From JAFDZV01 sp966128725 (GTDB taxonomy: Bacteria > Bacteroidota > Ignavibacteria > OLB7): a stretch of 15,158 nucleotides of DNA. Position numbers and translations under genes: made by a program. Below, one piece after another: positions 8,471-14,707 of this stretch (position 1 is its first letter; every line of letters starts with the position of its first letter). A model generated the notes under the pieces. It was not told where the DNA came from, did not search any database, and was given only the letters and a program-made list of their open reading frames with translations. The DNA lies in the NCBI GenBank assembly GCA_966128725.1, contig CBHYLN010000132.1, positions 1 through 15,158 on the forward strand, read 5' to 3'.

Positions 8471-8771
8471 GTGCGGCGCCGGCAGTGCCGTTGGCGGCGA
8501 CGCATGCATAACTCCTCGAGTTGACCATGCGCGGCGATATCCGGCACCGGCAGTGCCGGTGGCGGCAACGCATGTATAACTCCTCGAGTTGGGCATGCGC
8601 GGCGATATCCGGCGCCGACAGTGCCGTTGGCGGCAACGCATGCATAACTCTTCGAGTTGGGCATGCGCGGCGACATCTGGCGCCGGCAGTGCAGTTGGCG
8701 GCAACGCATGCATAACTCCTCGAGTTGGACATGCGGCACGATGTGCGGCGCCGGCAGTGCCGTTGGCGGCG
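8471..8771 (-). repeat. 68-bp tandem repeat array 1 with palindromic core, four cores
   Basis: Four 29-nt cores start at 8502, 8570, 8638 and 8706, exactly 68 bp apart, with partial units on both sides. Each core reads GCATGC, 2 nt, AACTC, a 3-nt loop, GAGTT, 2 nt, GCATGC (single-base changes occur in some outer arms). It can fold as a nested hairpin with a 5-bp inner and a 6-bp outer stem. The 39-nt linkers are similar to one another and hold a smaller CGGCAGTGCCG palindrome. On the minus strand the third core reads AACTCGAAGAGTT, identical to the second array at 14708-15158, so I orient this array as minus. It is not a CRISPR, because the linkers are not unique. It may be a REP/BIME-like element. 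No function is established. Confidence 0.9.
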
Positions 8772-8788
8772 TTCCCCTCCCCTCATGC

Positions 8789-8819
8789 TTGGTTGCCGGA
8801 GGCATGGCCCGTATATTTG
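8789..8819 (+). promoter_or_regulatory. Bacteroidota-type promoter, TTG-N20-TATATTTG
   Basis: TATATTTG at 8812-8819 is a perfect match to the Bacteroidota -7 consensus TAnnTTTG. TTG at 8789-8791 lies 20 nt upstream in the -33 position. It starts 18 bp after the repeat array ends and points towards the lysine aminotransferase gene 359 bp downstream. An ATG at 8825 follows the element by 5 nt, similar to the short gap at the divergent genes near 2290-2444. This is the best promoter match in the window. Confidence 0.6.
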
Positions 8820-8824
8820 TGGCG

Positions 8825-8968
8825 ATGCGAATCAGGGCACTTCATACCAGCGCCGCCATTGCGGGCGGAGGGACAATCAGGGGCGGAGCATTCCTCTCCG
8901 CGACGATTGCCGCCGCGCGTTTCCGCCGTTGGAGCCTTACCACCAGCGCTCTCCCGTCTCAATTCTAA
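8825..8968 (+). CDS. Possible 47-residue leaderless small ORF (unrecognised)
   Basis: An open frame from ATG 8825 to TAA at 8966-8968 encodes a 47-residue, Ala/Arg/Gly-rich basic peptide starting MRIRALHTSAAIAGGG. I recognise no family. The only reason to list it is position: the ATG lies 5 nt after a perfect TAnnTTTG element, the distance expected for a leaderless message in this genome. It could be a leader peptide upstream of the lysine aminotransferase. GC-rich DNA throws up frames of this length by chance, so the frame may not be translated. Confidence 0.22.
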   Translation: MRIRALHTSAAIAGGGTIRGGAFLSATIAAARFRRWSLTTSALPSQF

Positions 8969-9177
8969 TCTCCGTTCTCCGGAGGCGTCTACTTCGGGGT
9001 TGCCGTTACACGACCGCCATGCGTGGAGTTGCTCCACGGCATGTGCCGCAGTGTCAACACTCCGCTTTGGCAGCCCGATACGCCCCGCAGCAGCGCCGTG
9101 CCCAGGCACGCATGCCACTTCCATCCGCCGACGCACCGTACCCGTAATGCCATTAAGCGAATCAGGAGATAGATATC
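8969..9177 (+). other. Structured leader upstream of the lysine aminotransferase gene
   Basis: No gene is supported here. A clear stem-loop lies at 9018-9043: CATGC/GCATG stacked on GTGGAG/CTCCAC, with a TTG loop and one bulged G, 11 bp in all. No T-run follows, so it is not an intrinsic terminator. If transcription starts near 8826, the aminotransferase mRNA has a leader of about 350 nt that includes this hairpin. I see no match to the lysine riboswitch or another known riboswitch, but this was judged by eye only. Confidence 0.35.
9164..9168 (+). promoter_or_regulatory. Shine-Dalgarno AGGAG for the lysine aminotransferase gene
   Basis: AGGAG ends 9 nt before the ATG at 9178, a good spacing. 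It fixes the start codon. It is the only strong Shine-Dalgarno in front of a gene in this window, in contrast to the leaderless-looking starts elsewhere. Confidence 0.7.
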
Positions 9178-10578
9178 ATGACTCTCAATGAACTTCACGC
9201 TCTCAGTGTTGGCCTTGCCGACCACCTCGATACGGTAGCCGCCCCGGGCAGGATCGAGCCGGCCGCCGTGGTGGCCACGCTGGGCAAATACATGCTTGCC
9301 GACGGATATGATTTCGTGCTCGATCTGGACCGCAGCAACGGTCCGTATCTGTACGACTACGCAACCGGCAAGCGCTATCTGGATTTCTTCACGTTCTTTG
9401 CCTCCAACCCGATCGGGATGAATCACCCGAAGATGAACACGCCGGAGTTCATCGCGAAGATCGGCAAGGTGGCCCTGCAGAAGCCGTCGTGCTCGGACAT
9501 CTACACCGTGGAGATGGCCGAATTCGTGGATACGTTCTTTCGCGTGGCGGTGCCGGATTACTTCAAGTACAGTTTCTTTATCGACGGCGGATCGCTGGCG
9601 GTGGAGAATGCGCTGAAGGTGGCGTTCGACTGGAAGGTGCAGAAGAATTTCGAGAAGGGGTACACCGAGGAGCGCGGCCACAAGGTGCTGCATCTGGAGC
9701 ACGCGTTCCACGGGCGTTCCGGCTATGCGCTGAGCATTACCAACACCGACCCGAACAAGACGAACTACTTCCCGAAGTTCACGGATTGGCCGCGCGTAAG
9801 CTCGCCCGCCGCCCGATTCCCTCTGGCCGGCGACAACCTGCAGGCCACGATCGCCGCCGAGGGGCATTCGCTTGAGCAGATCCGCGCGGCGTTCGCGGCC
9901 AATGTGGATGAGATCTGCTGCATCATCCTTGAGCCGATCCAGGCCGAGGGCGGCGACAATCATTTCCGCACGGAGTACCTGGCCGAGCTGCGCGCGATCT
10001 GCGACCAGAACGATGCGCTGCTGATTTTCGACGAGGTGCAGACGGGCGTTGGGCTCACCGGCACGATGTGGGCGCACGAGGCGCTTGGCGTGCGCCCGGA
10101 TGTGATGACGTTCGGCAAGAAGAGCCAGGTGTGCGGTATCCTTGCCACCGACCGGATCGACGATATCCCGCATCACGTGTTCCGCAAGTCCAGCCGCATC
10201 AACTCCACATTTGGCGGCAATCTGGTGGACATGGTCCGGTTCACGAAGTATCTGGAGATCATCGAGGAGGAGTCGCTGGTGGAGAACGCCCGCACCGTGG
10301 GCGAGCATCTGCTGGGGCAGCTGGAGACACTGGCAGAACAATACCCGGAGCTGGTCTCCAACGCGCGCGGTCGTGGCCTTATGTGCGCGGTGGACATCGC
10401 CACGCCCGGGCAGCGCGGCCAGTTGCTTGACAAGTGTTACCAGCACGGGCTGATCATCCTGGGCTGCGGCACGCAATCGGTACGGTTCCGCACGGCGCTC
10501 AACATCTCCCGGGCACAGATCGACGAGGGCATGGCCATCGTTCGCGCCGCGCTCGATGAGATCGTGCAGGGCCGGTAA
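9178..10578 (+). CDS. lat: L-lysine 6-aminotransferase (PLP-dependent)
   Basis: A 466-residue class III aminotransferase that moves the epsilon-amino group of L-lysine to 2-oxoglutarate, giving 2-aminoadipate 6-semialdehyde (which cyclises to piperideine-6-carboxylate) and glutamate in the cytosol. The sequence follows Lat proteins along its length: FFTFFASNPIGMNHP near the N-terminus, FIDGGSLAVENALKVAFDWK, HAFHGRSGY, LEPIQAEGGDNHF, then IFDEVQTGVG with D285, which contacts the PLP ring nitrogen. The Schiff-base lysine is in TFGKKSQVCG; by alignment K314 is the PLP lysine, with K315 next to it. RINSTFGGNLVDMVR completes the active site. The length is near the roughly 450 residues usual for the family. 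An AGGAG sequence precedes the ATG, and a strong terminator follows the stop. No piperideine-6-carboxylate dehydrogenase or other lysine-catabolic gene is adjacent, so the pathway role (catabolism, or a precursor for a secondary product) is open. Confidence 0.92.
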   Translation: MTLNELHALSVGLADHLDTVAAPGRIEPAAVVATLGKYMLADGYDFVLDLDRSNGPYLYDYATGKRYLDFFTFFASNPIGMNHPKMNTPEFIAKIGKVALQKPSCSDIYTVEMAEFVDTFFRVAVPDYFKYSFFIDGGSLAVENALKVAFDWKVQKNFEKGYTEERGHKVLHLEHAFHGRSGYALSITNTDPNKTNYFPKFTDWPRVSSPAARFPLAGDNLQATIAAEGHSLEQIRAAFAANVDEICCIILEPIQAEGGDNHFRTEYLAELRAICDQNDALLIFDEVQTGVGLTGTMWAHEALGVRPDVMTFGKKSQVCGILATDRIDDIPHHVFRKSSRINSTFGGNLVDMVRFTKYLEIIEEESLVENARTVGEHLLGQLETLAEQYPELVSNARGRGLMCAVDIATPGQRGQLLDKCYQHGLIILGCGTQSVRFRTALNISRAQIDEGMAIVRAALDEIVQGR

Positions 10579-10620
10579 CGCCGGGCACGCACGATCTCGA
10601 CACGCCGATTTCATACAATT

Positions 10621-10675
10621 AGGAGATGGAAAGCCCGCTTCGTTCTTCGTTCTCGGGCTTCCATCTCCTATTTTG
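10621..10675 (+). terminator. Strong intrinsic terminator after lat
   Basis: AGGAGATGGAAAGCCCG (10621-10637) pairs with CGGGCTTCCATCTCCT (10654-10669) over 16 bp with one bulged A. ATTTTG follows the stem. It starts 42 nt after the lat stop codon and ends about 50 nt before the next gene. It separates lat from the acylase gene and argues against any acylase start upstream of it. The near-palindrome could also terminate minus-strand transcripts. Confidence 0.88.
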
Positions 10676-10723
10676 CTTCGTCTTGGCTCATCGCACACTT
10701 TTCCTATCGGTTGGTTGCACGGA

Positions 10724-13492
10724 ATGCGTCGATTTTCGTTTGTCGGAACGCTGTTGGTGGCGCTCACCCTGGTGGTGGGCATGTCGTGGCTGGGGCTGCG
10801 CCTGATCGGCCGCTCGTTTGTGCCCGATGGGGTAACCGAGGGCAGGATCGAAGGGCTGCAGGCCGAGGCCACCATCACACGCGATCAGAACGGCGTTGCC
10901 TATCTGGATGCCGCCAGCGAGAACGACGCGATGGCCGCACTGGGCTATGTGCATGCGCAGGACAGGCTGTGGCAGATGGACCTGATGCGCCGCGCCGGCG
11001 AGGGTCGGCTGTCCGAGGTGTTCGGCCGTGGCACGATCGAGTACGACGAGCTGCTGCGCACAATCGGGTTCAAGCGCACGGCGCAGGAAATCCTGCGCGC
11101 AATGCCCAAGCGCACACGCGCCGCGCTGGATGCGTACTGCCGCGGCGTGAACGCCTACATCGACGACCACCGTGGCAAGTACCCGATGGAGTTCGATGCG
11201 CTTGGCTACGAGCCGGAGCAATGGAAGCCTGAGCACTCGGTGATGATCTGCCGGTTGCTGGCGTGGGAACTGAACACGGCGTTCTGGACGGATATCGTGT
11301 TCGGCTCGATCCGCGGCCGTGTGGACTCGGCACGGTTCAGCCAGATCCTCCCCTATTATCCTTCCGATGGCCCAACCCTTATCCCGGGCGGCCAGCATCC
11401 CGAGCCGCTGTTGGAGGCGCTTGCCCAGCCCGCGCCCGACACAACCGTCGCCGACTCGTCGGCAATCGACTCGGCCGCAACCATGCCGGGCGATACATTG
11501 AAGGGGAACGCGGCGCGCCGCAACGCCGCACAGGCAGCCCCGGCAAACAGCCGTCCGGTGCCCGCGCGCGGCGGCACACAGCGCGGCAATACGCCACGCA
11601 CACCCGCTGTTGGTACCCCCGCATCGCCGGCACGCCGAACGCCCACACGCCCGGCGAACAACCACATTGCGCCCGTGCAGGCTGCCCCGAACCGGCTGGC
11701 AACGTTGCAGGGCATGGCCGACCCGTTTGGACAGCTGGCCGAGCTTATCCCCGTTGAGCGCGCCATGCGGGCGTTCATCGGCATCAACGGCGCGCATATC
11801 GGCTCCAACGCGTGGGCCATCGCCGGCAGCCGCACCGCAACCGGCAAACCGATGCTGGCGAACGATCCGCACCTTACGCACACGGCGCCGTGCCGATGGT
11901 TCCAGGTGGTGATGAACTACGCCGGCAACCGTGTCGCCGGCGTTACGCTGCCGGGCATGCCGTTTGTGATCATCGGCCGGAACAACGATGTGGCCTGGGG
12001 GCTTACAAGCCTGATGGCCGACGAAACGGATTTCTACATCGAGCAACTGGACAGCGCGCGCCGCACCACGATGCTGGTGGACGGCCGCTGGGAAAAGCTG
12101 CGGATGATCCGCGACACGATCGCGGTGAAGGATTCGGCCGGCGTGCCGATCGTTATCCGCATCGGCCGCCACGGGCCGCTGATCTCCGATATCCACCCAT
12201 ACGCACGCCACACGGTTGCCGGCGGCGCACGCCTGGTGGATTCCGCATCCTTCCTGTTCCGCACCGCCGTTGCCATGCGCTGGCGCGGCGCGGATGTGTC
12301 GCAGGAACTGGCCGCCGCGCAGGGCATGAACAACGCCCACAACCTGCAGCAGTTCACCGCGGCGGCGCGGCTGGGCGGCATTCCGTCGCTGTCGTATGTG
12401 TACGCCGATCGCGCCGGCACCATCGCCTGCATCCCGGTGGCGCGGCTTCCGCAGCGCGATGCGGGCAATGCGGATCTGCCGTTCGACGGTACCGACAGCC
12501 GCCACGACTGGCACGGCACCGTGCCGCCGGAACGCCTGCCCACGCTGGTGAATCCGGAGCGCGGCTATATCGCCAGCGCCAACAACAAGGTGACCAACGC
12601 CCCCGGGCTGGAGTTCGGTGATCTGTGGGAGGATCCCTCGCGCGCGATGCGGCTGGAGGAACTGCTGGCCGACGGCAACAACTACAGCCTTACGGACTTC
12701 GTGCAGATGCAGGGCGATGTCATCTCGCCGCAGATGCTGTACATGAAGGAGTTCCTGATCCGCGCCTTCCCGGACAGCGCCAAGCAAGGCGCCAAGGTGC
12801 GCGCCGCGCTTACGCGGATGCGGAAATGGAACGGAGCAATGTCGGCCGATGCGCCGGAGGCGGCGATCGCGGCGCAGTGGTTCCAGCTTGTGCTGGAGAT
12901 GACCTACCGCGATGAACTTGGGCCGGATCTGTTCCGCAACTACGTGGCGATGGCGCAGCAGCCGATCCGCGCGATGCGCTACCACGCCATGATCGACAGC
13001 CGCTGGTTCGACGACATTACAACGCCCGGGAAAATCGAGACGCGCGACGACATCCTGCGCAATGCGTTTGGCCGCGCGCTTACGGCGCTGAACAAGCGCT
13101 TTGAATCCTGGGATATCGATGCGTGGCATTATGGGCAGATGCATACGCTGACGTTCAAGCATCCGTTCGAGAAGAACGAGACGCTGCGCAGCATGGTGAA
13201 CATCGGCCCGTTCGAGATAGGCGGCGCCAACACCACGCTGAACAATGGCGAATGGGATTTCAACGAGCCGTTCAGCGTTCGCGTGGGGCCTTCGATGCGG
13301 CAGATCGTGGACTTCGCCGACACCTCGGCGTTCCTGCGCAGCGTGATCACCTCCGGCGCCAGCGGTCAGCCGCTGAACCCGTATTATTCCAACCAGACGG
13401 TGTTGTGGATGAGCAATGGTTACCTTACGCTTACGTCTACCTCGCCCAGGGGTACGGCGGCGACGTCGGTAACCAGGCTGAGCGCGAAATAA
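10724..13492 (+). CDS. Penicillin acylase family N-terminal-nucleophile hydrolase
   Basis: A 922-residue amide hydrolase of the Ntn superfamily. Members cleave beta-lactam side chains, acyl-homoserine lactones or other N-acyl compounds outside the cytoplasm after self-cleavage into alpha and beta subunits. MRRFSFVGTLLVALTLVVGM at the start is a membrane anchor or signal sequence without an obvious lipobox. The alpha part carries the family motifs GYVHAQDRLWQMDLMRR and GRGTIEYDE. The self-cleavage site and nucleophile are G360-S361 in HIGSNAWAIAG. The beta part has MLANDPHL, LPGMPFVIIGRNNDVAWGLT and GYIASANNKVTN, which holds the likely oxyanion Asn. Residues about 235-325, just before the cleavage site, form an unusual Ala/Pro/Thr/Arg-rich stretch in the place of the spacer peptide. 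The ATG at 10724 gives a proper signal segment. An earlier in-frame ATG at 10556 would read through the lat end and the terminator. A poor -7-like TATCGGTT lies at 10705. The substrate cannot be told. Confidence 0.93.
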   Translation: MRRFSFVGTLLVALTLVVGMSWLGLRLIGRSFVPDGVTEGRIEGLQAEATITRDQNGVAYLDAASENDAMAALGYVHAQDRLWQMDLMRRAGEGRLSEVFGRGTIEYDELLRTIGFKRTAQEILRAMPKRTRAALDAYCRGVNAYIDDHRGKYPMEFDALGYEPEQWKPEHSVMICRLLAWELNTAFWTDIVFGSIRGRVDSARFSQILPYYPSDGPTLIPGGQHPEPLLEALAQPAPDTTVADSSAIDSAATMPGDTLKGNAARRNAAQAAPANSRPVPARGGTQRGNTPRTPAVGTPASPARRTPTRPANNHIAPVQAAPNRLATLQGMADPFGQLAELIPVERAMRAFIGINGAHIGSNAWAIAGSRTATGKPMLANDPHLTHTAPCRWFQVVMNYAGNRVAGVTLPGMPFVIIGRNNDVAWGLTSLMADETDFYIEQLDSARRTTMLVDGRWEKLRMIRDTIAVKDSAGVPIVIRIGRHGPLISDIHPYARHTVAGGARLVDSASFLFRTAVAMRWRGADVSQELAAAQGMNNAHNLQQFTAAARLGGIPSLSYVYADRAGTIACIPVARLPQRDAGNADLPFDGTDSRHDWHGTVPPERLPTLVNPERGYIASANNKVTNAPGLEFGDLWEDPSRAMRLEELLADGNNYSLTDFVQMQGDVISPQMLYMKEFLIRAFPDSAKQGAKVRAALTRMRKWNGAMSADAPEAAIAAQWFQLVLEMTYRDELGPDLFRNYVAMAQQPIRAMRYHAMIDSRWFDDITTPGKIETRDDILRNAFGRALTALNKRFESWDIDAWHYGQMHTLTFKHPFEKNETLRSMVNIGPFEIGGANTTLNNGEWDFNEPFSVRVGPSMRQIVDFADTSAFLRSVITSGASGQPLNPYYSNQTVLWMSNGYLTLTSTSPRGTAATSVTRLSAK

Positions 13493-13586
13493 CGTGCGCG
13501 CAGCGAATCCGGAATTCTCTGATGATGAACGATGCATCCCGGGCCGTATGCGGAACGCATGACCCCAGCAACACGATACGCACACC
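13493..13586. other. 94-bp gap between acylase and mnmA
   Basis: A small hairpin (ATGCG, loop GAA, CGCAT; 13548-13560) is the only structure seen. There is no T-run, no clear TAnnTTTG element and no Shine-Dalgarno. mnmA may therefore be co-transcribed with the acylase gene. Confidence 0.3.
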
Positions 13587-14696
13587 ATGAGTAAGCCACG
13601 AGTGATAGTGGGAATGTCGGGCGGCCTCGATTCGTCGGTGGCGGCCGGGCTTCTTGTGCGGCAGGGCTACGATGTTGTGGGCATCACCATCAAGACCTAT
13701 CGCTACGAGGATGTGGGCGGCAACGTTGGCAGCGATACAAGCTGCTGCTCGCTGGACGGCATCAACGATGCGCGCCGCGTGGCCGCGCGGCTGGGCATCC
13801 CGCACTACGTGTACGATTTCACCGAACGCTTCGGCGAGGAGGTAATCGACTATTTCGTGGATGCTTACCTGGCCGGCGAAACACCCAACCCCTGCGTGAT
13901 GTGCAATCGCAGGATCAAGTGGGCCGAGATGCTGCGCCGCGCCGACGCCATCGGCGCCGAGTTCATCGCCACCGGCCACTATGCCCGCCTGCGCCGCGAC
14001 CACGCCACCGGACGGCAGATCCTGAGCCGCGGGCTGGACGCAAGCAAGGATCAGTCGTACGCGCTGTGGGCGGTGTCGCAGGAATCCCTGGCGCGCACCA
14101 TCTTCCCGCTGGCCGATCTCACCAAGCCGGAATCGCGCGCGCTGGCGGCGGAGATGGGGCTTTCGGTGGCCGGCAAGCGCGAATCGTACGAGATCTGCTT
14201 CATCCCCGACAATGACTATACCCGGTTCCTGAAGGAGAACGTGGAAGGCCTGGAGGACCGCGTAAGCAACGGCGAGATCACCCGCGACGGCGAGGTTATC
14301 GGCCATCATGCCGGCTTCCCGTTCTACACCGTGGGCCAGCGCAGGGGCATCGGGGTTTCGTCCAACGATCCCCTGTACGTCATCAACATCGATGCCAACA
14401 CCAACCGCGTGGAGGTTGGCACCAACGAACAGCTTATGCATCGCGGCCTGCGCGCCAGCAACGCCAACATGATCAAGTACCCGGATCTGGCAACACCGCG
14501 ACGGCTGAGCGTCAAGATCCGCTACAAGGACGACGGCGCCGAGGCCCTTTGCCGCTCGTTGGCCAACGGCGATCTGGAAATGGTGTTCGATGAACCGCGC
14601 CGCGCGATCACGCGAGGCCAGAGCGTGGTGATGTACGAGGGCGATGATGTAGTGGGCGGCGGTGTGATTACCGAGTGGTTCGATCCCGAAGGCTGA
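13587..14696 (+). CDS. mnmA: tRNA-specific 2-thiouridylase MnmA
   Basis: A 369-residue cytosolic enzyme that activates U34 of Lys, Glu and Gln tRNAs by adenylation and inserts sulfur to make 2-thiouridine, using persulfide sulfur relayed from a cysteine desulfurase. The N-terminal PP-loop SGGLDSS (residues 11-17) binds ATP. CCSLDGINDARR is a family signature. The two catalytic cysteines are C106 in NPCVMCNRRIKW (C103 is the extra Cys of the CxxC form) and C204 in EICFIPDNDY. ATGHYAR and DQSYALW lie between them, and TVGQRRGIGVSS opens the C-terminal beta domains. Length and all motifs are normal. The start is the first ATG, directly before the conserved RVIVGMSGG segment; no Shine-Dalgarno is visible. 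The gene lies 94 bp after the acylase gene, and the second 68-bp repeat array begins 12 bp after its stop codon. Confidence 0.97.
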   Translation: MSKPRVIVGMSGGLDSSVAAGLLVRQGYDVVGITIKTYRYEDVGGNVGSDTSCCSLDGINDARRVAARLGIPHYVYDFTERFGEEVIDYFVDAYLAGETPNPCVMCNRRIKWAEMLRRADAIGAEFIATGHYARLRRDHATGRQILSRGLDASKDQSYALWAVSQESLARTIFPLADLTKPESRALAAEMGLSVAGKRESYEICFIPDNDYTRFLKENVEGLEDRVSNGEITRDGEVIGHHAGFPFYTVGQRRGIGVSSNDPLYVINIDANTNRVEVGTNEQLMHRGLRASNANMIKYPDLATPRRLSVKIRYKDDGAEALCRSLANGDLEMVFDEPRRAITRGQSVVMYEGDDVVGGGVITEWFDPEG

Positions 14697-14707
14697 CCCC
14701 AGATTGG

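Noticed and set aside
8502..8734. CRISPR array (29-nt repeats with 39-nt spacers)
   Set aside because: Repeat and spacer lengths look right, but the linkers are similar to one another instead of unique, the repeats vary, and no cas gene is near. The same holds for 14754-15122.
8406..8805. Overlapping open frames in all three minus-strand frames of array 1, and similar ones in array 2, encoding Cys/Arg-rich repeat peptides
   Set aside because: The 68-bp unit is not a multiple of three, so a unit without stops stays open in every frame of a strand as it cycles through them. The peptides have no family resemblance, and the palindrome explains the sequence better.
9018..9043. Intrinsic terminator upstream of lat
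   Set aside because: The stem is good, but no T-run follows on either strand, so it is kept only as leader structure.
8783..9136. 117-codon minus-strand frame upstream of lat
   Set aside because: There is no recognisable motif, promoter or Shine-Dalgarno, the composition is that of GC-rich noncoding DNA, and it lies opposite the best promoter and the leader hairpin.
10556..10723. Longer acylase start at the ATG at 10556
   Set aside because: It would overlap the end of lat and read through a 16-bp terminator stem. The ATG at 10724 begins directly with a proper signal/anchor segment.
10688..13588. 966-codon open frame on the minus strand
   Set aside because: It is antisense to the penicillin-acylase-family gene, a GC-rich codon shadow with no recognisable motif. 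Similar antisense frames over the YfhO, methyltransferase and mnmA genes were rejected for the same reason.
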